Positions 51,250 through 62,949 of a stretch of 64,000 nt of DNA are shown here, one piece after another. Both the position numbers and the translations under genes were made by a program. Every line of letters starts with the position of its first letter. Positions within the stretch are counted from its first letter, which is position 1. The notes beneath the pieces were generated by a model. It ran no database searches and was not told the origin of the DNA. It worked only from the letters and a program-made list of their open reading frames with translations. Origin of the DNA: Druceiella hillmani (lineage: Eukaryota; Arthropoda; Insecta; Lepidoptera; Hepialidae); the NCBI GenBank assembly GCA_039881145.1, contig JAYKKI010000060.1, positions 10,440,501-10,504,500 on the forward strand. The letters run 5' to 3'.

Positions 51250-52740
51250 TTATTTAAACATTTACTGAATTGAAAAAGTTTTCTTTGGTAAATATGATAT
51301 TTTCAAAGCAAAAAAGGACTGGCTTAGTAACATGTTCTTTGCAAACTTAGTGACCATTTTAATTTTAGGTTTAGTGACCACTTTAATGTACTGTCACAGG
51401 TTTTTAAATCATTTATTTTATTAATTTACTTAACTCTTTAATTTTGAGATATAAATTTATGAAAATTATTGAAAAATTTTAAGTATATATTTTGTGAAAT
51501 AGTGCTTAAAAATTAAGCTCAAATTGACTAAATTTCGTTGAGATAGATTCAGGCATATAATTAAAGAAACATTACGATTTGTATATGTGGAAATTAGTTC
51601 TGAGGGACGAAGCTAACAAAAAAATTACCCTTTAATGAATGTTTCATATGATCCACTCAATTTTCTGACCCTAGTCTAATTATTATAAATTTGAGAAAAA
51701 AAGTTAATAGCCGTTGAAATTATCCCATCGTGTAATATTAATCATAACTCCCTTAAACCACCTTATATTTCAATGCATTCATTATCTTCCTACTCATTTT
51801 GTCGTCAGTAATTCATTTCATTTTCCATTTTGTATTAGAGGGTAGCAAATATATTTTGCGGTAATCTGCCCGAATATTAATCGTAATTTGCTTAAATAAT
51901 AAAAGGACTAGTTGATTTTGACAAGCTTTTTATACCATTCGTTTCGTAGAAATAAGTGCGCAAAAATAAACATAAGCCCAAATGCGAAGAAGTGTGACAA
52001 ACAGTAACCTGCTTAATGAAACACACGCCCACAGCACAAACTTTATAATAAATACGAGAGATTGCTTTCCCTCTCACACTTAATTATATACGTGTGTTTC
52101 ACCATAATAATTTGCCGTAATAGGAAGGAAATGTATATTTTCCTGTTGGATATGAAAAGGTTCTATAGAGAAATGTTGCAGTTAGAGAAAATATTGTTAA
52201 TGCTACATGCATATGATTGGTATAACCCGTTATTAAATAAATTCATATAATTTCGCTTATTGAATTGCGCGTAATTTGTGCAGGATACTTGCTGTCTTGA
52301 TTTACTCCAAAGTAAGAGCAAAACTACCAATTGACTTCTTCGGAATATTTAAAAGAATTCAGGTCAAATTTAGGCTAAATATCTTTTGTTTGCTTCAAGT
52401 GTTTCATAAAGAACGACCAGTCTATTTACCTATTTTATTTAATTATTTGCATAAAGATTAATTAACAACCAGAAAGCCGATTTCGAATAAATAATTTAAA
52501 ATATAATCTGAAATACTTATATATTATGAAATGTTCCAGAAGAGACTTGAAATAAAATTAATAGTACTAAGACCGATTACGATGCAGCGATCTGGCCTTA
52601 CGTTCAAGCTATGTTTATGCATTAACTTGATCCCGGTCATAAATACTTTTGACATGCAAACGTTATTGCAACAAAAATACAATTATTTTTATTCCGATAA
52701 ACAGAGAGTAGTAATCAAAGTTTATTAAATTCTAATTTAT
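51250..52740 (-). repeat. Further minus copy of the long unit
   Basis: The reverse complement matches 26700-27960: a TAGTGACCA-type box at 51350 corresponds to 27840-27900, block R lies at 51770-52130, and TTCATAAAGAACGACCAGTC at 52402 is the complement of 26730-26750. The 52560-52730 part matches 36330-36490 (AGCGATCTGGCCT box). No gene is recognised. Confidence 0.7.
51770..52130 (-). repeat. Conserved block R, copy e
   Basis: Carries the complements of GTTTCATTAAGCAGGTTAC, GCATTTGGGCTTATGTTTAT and GAATTACTGACGACAAAATG. A 61-codon frame (51892-52077, minus) resembles the frame of copy a (18690-18950); both start MRGKA and contain AVGVCFI. It ends earlier than the frame in copy a, so coding is not supported. 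Confidence 0.75.
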
Positions 52741-53031
52741 AATTGTATAAATATGCCAATTTATTTAATTATAAGCATTAAAATTATTTTATGTATAATC
52801 TGAATCTAGTTTGACAGTCATAAATCCTAAACCTGCAAAGTATTAGGCAAAGTGGATATTCTTGTAGAATTAATTTTTATTTTGAAACAATAGTGCGTAA
52901 TGTTCAGTCATTACTCTTTATCATCATGTTGTATGATCATTGTTCAACGGTTCAACATATACATAATAAATAATTTCGTTAATAACTCGGAGTACTGAGA
53001 TATTAAGCTACTGAGCTAGAGATATAATTGA

Positions 53032-53034
<3 letters not shown>

Positions 53035-53098
<64 letters not shown>
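53035..53098. repeat. (AT)n microsatellite
   Basis: About 32 AT units. GAGTGATATA at its left edge and the complement TATATCACTC at 53118-53127 bracket it, so the array sits inside a small inverted repeat. Confidence 0.95.
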
Positions 53099-53100
<2 letters not shown>

Positions 53101-53551
53101 TTCCAATCAAATTATTTATATCACTCTTTTCTTTTCTTTCATAGTAGTCGAAGTTTTTGATACCCGTATTTTCAGTGGAGTTTTATTGAGATATTGACTT
53201 CTAATTTTATTGAGATATCATATTAAATAGCTTGCTAGTTTTCTCTACGCAAAAGCTCTACGAAATTTCATAGCTCGATCTTCCTAATCTCATGTGAAAT
53301 AGATTTTACCTTTTAACATTGTTGCCAGTTTCAATGAAAGTTTCTTAAGTATGCCATCTTATATAAGATGTTAAGTTTCACTTTTAAAATTCCCACTTGC
53401 TTTGTAACGCGCACTGGGAATATTTCCGCTCTTACAAACTTTTATGTTAGAAGTAATCACCCGGCATTTGTCGGTCTCACGAGAATATTGTGTTTATTCA
53501 CTCTGTTTAATATTTATAAATTTGTTATGTCGGTAAATTTGATCATATTTA

Positions 53552-53552
<1 letters not shown>

Positions 53553-53626
<74 letters not shown>
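53553..53626. repeat. (AT)n microsatellite
   Basis: An AT array interrupted once by ACAT at about 53571. A 95-codon open frame crossing it is only the dinucleotide translation plus AT-rich flanks. Confidence 0.95.
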
Positions 53627-53627
<1 letters not shown>

Positions 53628-53639
53628 AAAGTCAGTACT

Positions 53640-55810
53640 ACTAAAAAAAGCTTAAACATGTTTTTCGTTATGGTCGTGATAAAATTTGATTATTTCATCC
53701 TACTATTGAGTTGGTGAAACTAAATATAACAATTGTTTTTAAACTCACGACTTATGTAATTATGGAAACTCCGCACAGCCCCTGCCCCGCTCCTGAGGAG
53801 TGAACAAGTGAACCTTACTTAACTTTTTATAAGAGGCACACTAACTTTTAAAGATTTTCAGCAGAAAAATAGGGTTTGACATACTATTTGTCCCAACAGG
53901 CACTAATGATGTGGAAATTTTAGAGGAATACGAGGTAATATGGGAACATCAAAATGTTTCCTCTATGCAAAATATGACGGACATACACACAAAAAAAGCA
54001 CGTACGCGTGCATACACACACACATAGTTTTTGTTTGAGTTTGATTTTATTTATTTTTTATTAGTTTAAAATAGATTCCAATCAAAATCTTAACTTCGAT
54101 TGTTTTAGAATGATAAAGAAACAGACTTTTCTCCTTTCAACTCCTAAAATTGAAAACGCTTCTGGAAGAAACAAATGTCATTTATATACGTTTTCTGTGA
54201 ATGAATAGGAATCTTAATTTTTTGAAAGTTAGTGCAATATTGAATTAAATTTTTATATAAATTGATTATAAATGTTTCATAATAAATTGATTATTACTTT
54301 TTCATAAAAAAGTTAAACTTCCAAAGGAATCAAAACAAATGCTTTTAATATTTTTTAAGGATTTCATATTATTCACATTTTTTTGGACCAAAATTTTTCT
54401 TACCACTTTTGCCAGTTTATTTATTCGTTTCATTAAAATATCTCACGAATTAAAAGTCCAAGAAATTTGTAAATTTATCATGCTTGGATAAAAAAAATTA
54501 ATTATTCTTAGATAAAAGAATGTAAATAGGCTTAGATAAACAAATGAAAATATGCTTAGATAAAAAAAATGTAAATACACTTAGAAAAAAAATGTAAATA
54601 CCCTAGACAACAAAATTTAAATAGGTTTAGATAAAAAATGTAAATACGCTTAGATAAAAAAATGCATCGAATCATGCTTATCGAATTATAATAAAATAAT
54701 TATCCAGCATCTCGCACTTCGTTAATTAAATGGCAAAGACAAGCGACCGAACTGTCAATAATTTTCAATGATTATACTACGTACTTCAACTTTATGATGC
54801 TCATCCGCCCCACGGGGTACTTACGCAGAAAACTCGCGTAAAAAGTTTAGTATTAGTTACGTGACGCGGAGTGTTATCGGAGATGGCATGGCGGAGCTTC
54901 TTATCGCAATAGCCACAGTAGGTTAAAATGTTAATTGCCTGTTAATGAATGTTTAGTGCTTATATTAGGCCATTATGTCAAAACCTTTGAAGCAATTTAA
55001 TCTTATGGAATGAACCGCTATAGACGTTGAAGCAGGCCTCTTACGAGATGAGGTTGACCTCTTTAGCAAAGTATACCGAGATCCGTTCGGCAAAATATCT
55101 TTCTTATGAATTATTATAAGTAAAAATTAGGGTGACAATAAATAACATTAACTTTTTAAGGTACTAATTAACGTAAGTATTGCAGTGACACGAAAGTGAT
55201 TTTAAGCTGTGCTTGCACGATAGCAAGGCAGAAAATACATATCTGATTTTAACTTTGTTATTCATGTGGATATTTTTTCTGGGATCCATCATTCAAATAT
55301 CACACTTAATGTTTAAGTTATAGTTTATATGCAATAAATTTGTATTTTTCATGAGATATTCTTACCTTAAGTTATTATTTTAGTGATTATTTAACTACTG
55401 ATTTATTAATGCATTGTTTGAACCAAAGTGAATAAGGTATTCTAGAGTAAATTAACTTAAATGAAGTTCCCTGCAATAGAAAAATTAGGTTTAAATGGAT
55501 ACCCCTGAATATCTCCTTTTTAATTTAGTGCGAGATAGTATTGATAGGTGTCTCGTTATACGGTCCTTAATATTAAATCTTATTAAGTTAACTAATTATA
55601 ATTATAACTTTTTTGATAAAACAGTTATAATTAGGTATTAGGGAATATCGGAAATATTCTCTGCCCCTAACTTTCAATTTTCTGTTTTAAAAAGGTATTA
55701 TATGGAAGATATGCGGTTCTCGTTAGTAGCTCCTTAATAATCTATTACAAAACAGGAAGAAAACTCTTTTTTACCGATGTATGGCATTAAACAGTCTTAA
55801 AACGTAAAAA
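53640..55810. other. Apparently single-copy DNA left of the tRNA
   Basis: No gene is proven. Two spots are richer in G+C than the rest: 53770-53800 (CACAGCCCCTGCCCCGCTCC) and 54790-54930 (CGCCCCACGGGGTACTTACG, then GTGACGCGGAGTGTTATCGG). The second could hide a short exon or promoter, but I see no open frame with splice context that I would defend. Confidence 0.4.
54482..54664 (+). repeat. Short-period minisatellite (~24 bp, ~7 units)
   Basis: Seven diverged head-to-tail units of about 22-25 bases built on TAAATACGCTTAGATAAAAA followed by ATG. Unit ends are seen as CTTAGATAAA at roughly 54498, 54530, 54555, 54579 (eroded), 54604 (eroded), 54628 and 54650. The units are much more diverged than those of the 105-bp repeat, so it is older. 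Confidence 0.8.
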
Positions 55811-55819
55811 GCATTATTT

Positions 55820-55824
55820 AAAAA
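55820..55824 (-). terminator. Pol III terminator of tRNA-Pro
   Basis: On the minus strand a run of five T lies six bases past the discriminator base, as expected for RNA polymerase III termination. Confidence 0.75.
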
Positions 55825-55829
55825 TATTT

Positions 55830-55901
55830 GGGCTCGTCCGGGATTTGAACCCGGGACCTCTCGCACCCTAAGCGAAAATCATACCCCTAGACCAACGAGC
55901 C
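55830..55901 (-). tRNA. tRNA-Pro (AGG)
   Basis: A 72-nt intronless nuclear-type tRNA. The acceptor arm GGCTCGT pairs with ACGAGCC, followed by discriminator C at 55830. The A box TGGTCTAGGGGTA lies in the D arm and the B box GGTTCAAATCC in the T arm (CCGGG/CCCGG stem). The anticodon stem TTCGC/GCGAG holds the loop TTAGGGT, giving anticodon AGG, which reads CCU and CCC proline codons. One U-G wobble at the first anticodon-stem pair replaces the usual C-G; all other pairs are sound, so the gene is probably functional. CCA is not encoded, as normal for eukaryotic nuclear tRNA genes. Transcription depends on the internal boxes and runs toward lower coordinates. It sits alone, with no other tRNA within the window. 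Confidence 0.97.
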
Positions 55902-56035
55902 GTTTCTGTGACTTTTTAAATTTTCATATTCATTAATATGCTTAATTTTATAAGTAAAATTATTTTAGTCTAAAATCTTTTGGGAATATTTTTATTTAAA
56001 ATTCTACATTATTAAATAATTGAGTGACCAAGACG

Positions 56036-56190
56036 CAGCGCTGCGGTTTATCGGAATGTTACAGTGCACATTCTATTTCGATAGATGGTGCCATACTGAA
56101 TGCATGGTTATAACGCTATGGTTTACCGGAATGTTATAGTGCACATAATATTTTGATAAATGGTGCTATAATGATTGCGTGGTTTAAACG
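56036..56190 (+). repeat. Two-copy 75-bp tandem repeat beside tRNA
   Basis: GGTTTATCGGAATGTTACAG (from 56045) recurs 75 bases later as GGTTTACCGGAATGTTATAG (from 56120). Each is followed by TGCACAT, TTTCGATAGATGGTG or its variant, and GCATGGTTATAACGC or its variant. It begins about 135 bases upstream of the tRNA gene in the tRNA's direction of transcription. I know of no role for it. Confidence 0.8.
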
Positions 56191-56583
56191 CATATTTTTT
56201 TTATATTGAGCCTCTGCTTCTAGGTCTGGTGAATATTTATAAAATTTAGATGTGTATCTACTAGGCGTCCCATAACGACTTGATTTTTCTTTGTACATAA
56301 TTATTAAAATCACTTTTCTTAAAAAATTAGATCACAGATAACAATGAAAATATTAAACTATCAATGCTATTAGAATTTTAGCCTCTTAAATGAGACTGAA
56401 CGAGAGACATTTGTTACAACTTTTTATTTAACTTCACCTGTCATTAAAATCTTTCAAGTCGGTTCTTAGTTATTTTTACCACGTCTGATTGAATTAAAAA
56501 TTTGCACTCATAAGTAAATCTGACTAGGATGCAATGTTATGTTACCTTGGGCTGCTCTGGGGATAAAATTAAAATATTAAATG

Positions 56584-56639
56584 CTAGTTCACTCACCGTT
56601 CTTTAAGACGATCGTCTTAAAGACCCGTGAGTGAACTAG
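56584..56639. repeat. 56-bp near-perfect palindrome
   Basis: CTAGTTCACTCAC at the left is the exact complement of GTGAGTGAACTAG at the right. The centre is a perfect 24-bp palindrome whose half is TCTTTAAGACGA, and three bases on each side between them pair with two mismatches. There is no loop. It could be a tiny foldback insertion or a cruciform-forming site; no second copy is seen in the window. Confidence 0.85.
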
Positions 56640-56798
56640 ATAGCTAATATAGGGAAGTAAGAAATATAGTTTAAGTTCTATAAGATATATAACTTTGAAA
56701 AAATTTAAGTCCAAAAATCATTTAAAATTTTTACATCTGGCAGAGAACTTAATAAAATAAATTAAACATATCAGCTGTAATACAAATATTTGTATTGT

Positions 56799-57024
<226 letters not shown>

Positions 57025-57079
57025 AATTACACAAAGGCCAGTTAAAATAATTTCAGACATGAAAACAATTTAGAAAAGT

Positions 57080-58300
57080 AATATTATGCTTACGCCCCGT
57101 AATCTCTTATATATAAACTGAATATGTGGTTTGAAATTTGTAACTAAATTTGACGTATCTGAATGTAATCATTTTTTTGCAAATAAAGCCTATCCCTAGA
57201 AAAATTCACACACGTAAACCGTATTCTACAACTACAGGAATTCACGTAAACATCTAAAGTTTACATGAATTTCAGTAGATCTTGGAAAAATTTAAGTTCT
57301 GTTGAGTTGTAACGTAACAAACACACCATAAAACAAGGTAACACTCACTAATCAATTTATTTAACTAGAAAATGAAAGGTAAATACGTAGTACCTCAAAC
57401 AAATTTTCATAGACTTGACCACACTGCGGTCAGCGTACCCTTAATAATTAACATTAGACAAATTTTGCTGATAATTTACATATATCGAAATGTGCGTAAA
57501 AATATTATTTTGTTACGCATTACTTTGAATATTTTATATTTAAGTAATAAATTTTCCACACTTCTTATACAATTGGATATATATAATACCCCTTGAAATT
57601 AAATTACTTTGTATTTTTCCAATTTTTAAACCAAAAATATTATTTCCCTGTAGATTAGTCGTGAATTACATCCTTGAAATAGATATATGAAATCTTTACT
57701 AAATTTTCATTTCACCTTAGGGTTCCCCGATTTTCCTATATCTACAGTTAATTTTCTTAGAAATCAGTCATACATCTTATTATCTCACATATTTTGCACT
57801 AATAACATTTTATTAATATCCATATAAGAATTAAAGAGAGGGTAAACAAAACGGCTTGGAAAATTAATTTTTAAAATTCATTATATTATGTAGAATACCG
57901 CACGTATTTTAGGTTTCTTATATAAAACACTAAAATATTTTATCATAATTTTAAATAGTAAATTTAATATTATGACGAAGGGAGGACCCCCTTCGTTTCC
58001 AAAATTATGAAAAAACATAGTTTTTAAAATCATACTAGTAGATCACACGGAAACTATAGCTATTATATTTGTGTTTTCACAGTATGTTTAAGTTTTGAAA
58101 AAATGTTTGTAAATAGTTTAATAGGAATACTATGCACTTTTAATGGTTTATAAGTGCTTGGATATGAACGAAACGTCGTAGTGCGATTTATACTCGTACC
58201 TGGCAGGTTTTTATTATTTTCCTCTCTGACTTTCCCGCACTTTCGTCTTTCTAAATTCATGAATCGTTCGATAAATGGCTTTAGGAAGTTGGTGTTTTCC
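57080..58300. other. AT-rich DNA without a recognised gene
   Basis: No RNA or protein gene can be supported. The least AT-like open frame is at 58063-58350 on the minus strand (95 codons, begins MTEPFVANSLTHKM, rich in K, N and T); it has no recognised domain and no partner frame in segment A. Confidence 0.4.
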
Positions 58301-61300
58301 AACTGAAGCATTTTATGCGTGAGACTATTTGCGACAAAGGGTTCCGTCAATGTATTGTGACTAACTAATGGTCGGTCGTGGATGAAAGACGGTTTGAGGG
58401 GAGAGGGTCGGAAATATAATTGCGGTTTTAAAAATAGTCGTAAATCTTATGTCAGTTAGGGACAATTCTTTTTTAAATTTATTTTTAACGCAGACATATT
58501 TATTTTGTTTTATTTATTGTACTGTTTTTCCATAAGTGCATTATACGATATCACTAATAATTAAAGTTGCAAAAGTGTTTCTAAATGCATTGCATGTTAT
58601 ATGAAATAAATTTTTACAAAGAAAACCACGGTTAAAGTTTCAAAGGATATTAATTATTGAAATATGTCAGAAAAGAAAGAACCTCTCTTTTTAGGTCCGT
58701 CTCCATTTAAATAAATGTTAGAAAATATTGTTTTAATATTTTTTTATACAAAGTTAATATGTGAAATAATATTTTTAATAAAAAAAGTACAAGGCAACAG
58801 TCATAATAGATAAGGAGAAAATATTTGTACATGATTGAAGTCACAAATTTATTGACAGATTATTTTATAAAAACAAACTTTGCTTTAATTCGCTCGTATA
58901 ACAAAGTAATGAATGAGAAAGTTACTAAATCAATAAATATCCTAAAACAATACTAAAATATCAAAGAAAATAAATAGACAACCTGTGATCACAAAGCCTG
59001 TAAGGTAATAATCTGAACTGTATAGTTTATATAACCATGAAGTGGTTATACCAATAGAAGAAAGATTAAAGTTGAAAAGCAGATTTCAAAAGGAAAAGGT
59101 TTGTTACAATCAAAGACCAAATTTCTACTACGAGAACCTTCTCGCCGCACATGACATCCACTTAAACTCGAATGTCCTATGTCTGTATGAGCATGTGCGT
59201 GTGTGTGTGCGTGTATGTGCGTGTACGGGTGCCGTGGGTGTGCTTGTACACGTATGTGTGTGCGTGCATGTGTGTGTGTATGTGCGTGCTTGTGCGTGCG
59301 TGCATATGTGTGTGTATGTGCGTGCGTGTGCGTGCGTGTCTGTGTGTCTGTGTGTGTGTGATCTATAAATACACAAACACATGCACATATTTGTGTTTGT
59401 ATGTATATGTGTACGGGCCATCACAAGATAGTATCACGGGCGAAGTAATGTTTGCATTAGTATTACTATCCTTCGCCGAGAACATGACTTTTCAAAAGGT
59501 GAAAATATATATACTTTTCTTTTACCGTGCAATACTTTACTAACAGACACACAGATTTCTACTATTAATTTTAGCCTCTAGTTTTAAGTTTTCACGTCGA
59601 ATTATTTATGCTCTTATTTCTCAATTAATATCTCATAACTTTGTTATATAAATCTATCAAGCTTTAAAATAAGACCATAAATAACTAAATCGAACGAAAC
59701 GTCTGCTAGCAACAACGAGTCAAATTGTACTAATCGTGAGTTTGTACAAGGTATTGAAGGCATTGCATCACATTACCCCACCCCAGCGGGCATGAGCATT
59801 ATATAATGTGTTTCGGTAAAACCAGAACTTTATATATTTTTGAAAAAAAACTTGTATAAATACGATGATTACGGAGATGGAGCAATTTGAAGTTATTTTT
59901 TTATAAACTAACCAAAGTTTCCATCACGATTATTTACCTAATAAACGTTAAAAACAATATAATGTATTTGATATTAATAACACCAGGAGTTAAAGAAAAA
60001 ACCTGTAAGTGGAAAATTTTAATGAATTTTAAGCAAAGGTAAATGTCAAGCCTGTCATTATCTAAATAAGCGTAAAAAAATTACCTTGATTCTGGGTAAA
60101 GAAAACTAAATGGATGTATATAATGTTTGTAACTTTCTATTTATTTGATTCGTGAAATTTATTTAAATTACAAAAAATGTAAAATACTGGCTTTAAATTT
60201 CCATCCTTTTAACTAATGTAGTAACCAATAGATTATCCAACTTACGTTCATATTCCCTTCGCACAAAATACAACTAACATTTTTTCGCGATATGCACTAC
60301 TTATGCAAAGTGAAAATATATTCGACTGAGAGAAATACCGTCACCCCTCATATATTTGTACTAAAAGTATATTTAATTATCGCCTCTCAGACAAATATTG
60401 TCAGGAAAAATCTATCACATACTATTAGCATTAACTCCATTCAAGGATTTACAGCAATATAATATGGAATAGTCGACTGAATGTCGACGTGTGGGTAAAA
60501 ATTTAAAAAAATTATTTAGAATATTGTATTCAATATTTCTATGTAAATAAAGTTAATTTATATGGAATTGCGGTTTATAAAGTGTTTCTATCCATAAAAA
60601 GCATATCACGTGCTATTGTGCACAGGAATACTTTACAAATGCGGCATATAATAATGGCATATGGTGTTTAAATGTCATTTTAATATAAATTTTATTTCCT
60701 GTAACTTAAAGTGACGTGATATTATGAAGTAAACTTAGCTGAAAATTATTTTTTTTGTAAAATCCTGTATATGTTCAATATATATTCTTTACAAAATATA
60801 TACAGAGTATCTCTAGTTTTACTTTTTGAAGCTTGCCCAGAACTTTAGGTCTAAGAAACCGTTTTGCGAAGAAGAAATAATATTGTTGAACAATTATTTA
60901 AAAAAAAAATATTTCATTTCTTAAAATATATTAAGCGTCATGATGACATGAATGTGATATAATGAAAATTAAACTGAGGAATTAGCAAACGAGAAAAAAG
61001 AATTTTGGAAAATTTTAATTCCACATAACTCTATATACACTTCAAATATAACATATGTTATGTCCTGTCGAAAATAAATAAAAAAAAGTATCTCCAACTA
61101 ATATAAATTACGACCATTTTTACAAGCGCAATTATATTTTAATGCTTTACCCACAAACCCATTGTCCATCCACGACCGGCGTTAATTATTCGGAAACCGT
61201 TGACCGAATCTTTTGTCGGTAATTTGTCAAGCACACAAAACGCTTTGTTTCAAAAAGGCCAACTTACCCAAGTCATTTGTCAAAGAAGTTATGAATACAA

Positions 61301-61570
61301 AAAGGTGAAGGTATCAAAGGAAAAAACAGAGTAAGATAAAAATATACAGTTTTAAAGAAGGGTAATCTGATGAAGAAAAGTTTATTTTCCTGATTTCCAA
61401 TGTAAATAAGTTCAACGGATACTCACTCGCAGCGCGGAGGGCAAAAAATCCTCCTCCAAATATGAAATCGTGTTGTACTCATTCTTTTCTGTTTTCATGT
61501 TTTCTTCGCGAATAGGGATGGCGGGGCGTACTGTAATATGATTAAGCGGATATATGTATGTTTAATTTAG
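58300..61570 (+). repeat. Segment A', direct paralogue of 2200-6430
   Basis: The shorter, diverged counterpart of segment A. It has a GT/GC dinucleotide array plus about 300 extra bases (59361-59660) where A has (AT)n, and a single diverged unit (about 59860-59925, ending ATAAACTAAC) where A has twelve 105-bp units. Block order is otherwise the same up to GGATATATGT near 61550 (6418 in A). Confidence 0.7.
59191..59360. repeat. Compound (GT)/(GC) microsatellite
   Basis: GTGTGT runs mixed with GCGTGC, TACGTG and GTATGTGC variants. It is one of the most G+C-rich stretches of the window. A small hairpin follows: ACAAACACA (59373) and its complement TGTGTTTGT (59392). Valine/cysteine-rich open frames across it are artefacts. 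Confidence 0.95.
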
Positions 61571-61829
61571 TAATTTTCCTTCAATTCAACGTCACCAAGT
61601 ATAAATGATCACTAATATCTTCTAATTTTCCTTTAAAAATTATTTTTGTAAGAATAAAGTATTTAAATTCAATAAGAGTTCATTTTCCCTTATTAGTCTC
61701 TTTCACAATCTCATTTGTCTCATATTATGAAAGCCTTCGCTTACGATTTTTTTAGAGAATTAGGAAGACTTATTATATTTATAAACACATTCTTCTAAGA
61801 TTCTTGAAAACAATAAAAGATGAACTGCT

Positions 61830-61923
61830 GAATATATTTGGCGTAAATTTCACGTAAATTGGCAGAATTAGAAATTAAAGAAAGTAGAAATAATACTACA
61901 TCACGTAGTTTTATTTAATTGTG
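61830..61923. mobile_element. Foldback element, copy 5 (internally deleted)
   Basis: The leader GAATATATTTGGCGTAAATT is joined directly to the distal part of the right arm (GAAATTAAAGAAAGTAGAAA to TTTAATTGTG), so the left arm and centre are gone. Possible eroded flanking repeats are GATGAACTGCT and GATTAAATTCA, which are too diverged to be sure of. Confidence 0.75.
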
Positions 61924-61929
61924 ATTAAA

Positions 61930-62940
61930 TTCATTATTAATAATAATTAAATTAAAACGAGACGAAACATGTAAATACTATAATAGAATATATCTATAAG
62001 TATATACGAAAAATTCATATATATCATAATAAAGATCTCAGAAAATAGTTTTGCATAGATGATTGGATTTGGAGAAAATTTTAAAAGCATAAATACATAA
62101 ATTTTAATGACATAAATACAGAAATGTCTATATTATCCTCCTTATGTAAGAACGAATCCATCCAGGTACGAGCTTTTAAGATTTTTCTGAGCCTTTAAGA
62201 TAAAAATGAAGATGCGTAAATAAAAACATATCAGATCCAAGTTACAAACAATAAGTCACCTTATATTAAATTTAATATTTCTTTTAAAAAGTTAAAATAT
62301 ATTATTAACTGTCCAATAATGACAGCCGAAACTGATTTCCTTCAAACGCATATTTATCTTAACCCCACTTCCCTCACCCGTATTACACTTAATACTTTCC
62401 TTTCCACGGATCATACCACTTAAGCGAAGTGAAAATATATTCAGCAAGTTGAAAGTACTTCGTATCTTGTGTGCTTTTACAAAAAGTGTACTTAATTTTC
62501 ATCTGTCAAAGAATTATTGCCCAGAAAATGTGTATCATATTTTAGGTAAATGCTATATTTTCTTGGAGGTAAACGTATTTATTATTGCTGGGTATAAAGT
62601 GCGTTAATGAACCCAATTTGCGAGAAAATGGAAAATGAAGCTGATTGCTTAGTGTATTTGTTGACACATAAAGTGCAAGTTTCTCTTTATATGTGGTTAC
62701 CGCATTTCCACGTAGTTACGTAAATATCTAGTTAACAGCAGAAAAATTTATTTCACTTTGTTAAATACCCTTGATATCTCTTAGCCTCAATGAAAAAATG
62801 ATGAAATTACTTTCAGGGATGGTAAAATATCCAACTACATTTAAATCTATATCTCTATATTCGAAATGAACACCCACTCTGCATCTTAAAGTGCAGAGTT
62901 CTAATAATATGCTAATCTTTTTAAATTATTCAAAGTCTTA
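61930..62940 (+). other. AT-rich DNA with one repeat block
   Basis: No gene is seen. 62290-62660 is a plus-orientation copy of the block found inverted at 50240-50620 and, more distantly, at 5240-5400 and 60260-60440 (landmark GAAGTGAAAATATATTC). 61930-62290 and 62720-62940 show nothing I can name. Confidence 0.45.
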
Positions 62941-62949
62941 GCTGAAAAC

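Noticed and set aside
54790..55100. G+C-richer stretch as an exon or promoter
   Set aside because: No defensible open frame or splice pair; only base composition supports it.
58063..58350. 95-codon open frame on the minus strand as a gene
   Set aside because: No domain, no conserved partner in segment A, no start or splice context; kept only as a remark.
59042..59543. Open frames of 98-123 codons over the GT array
   Set aside because: Valine-cysteine or threonine-histidine repeats generated by the dinucleotides on both strands.
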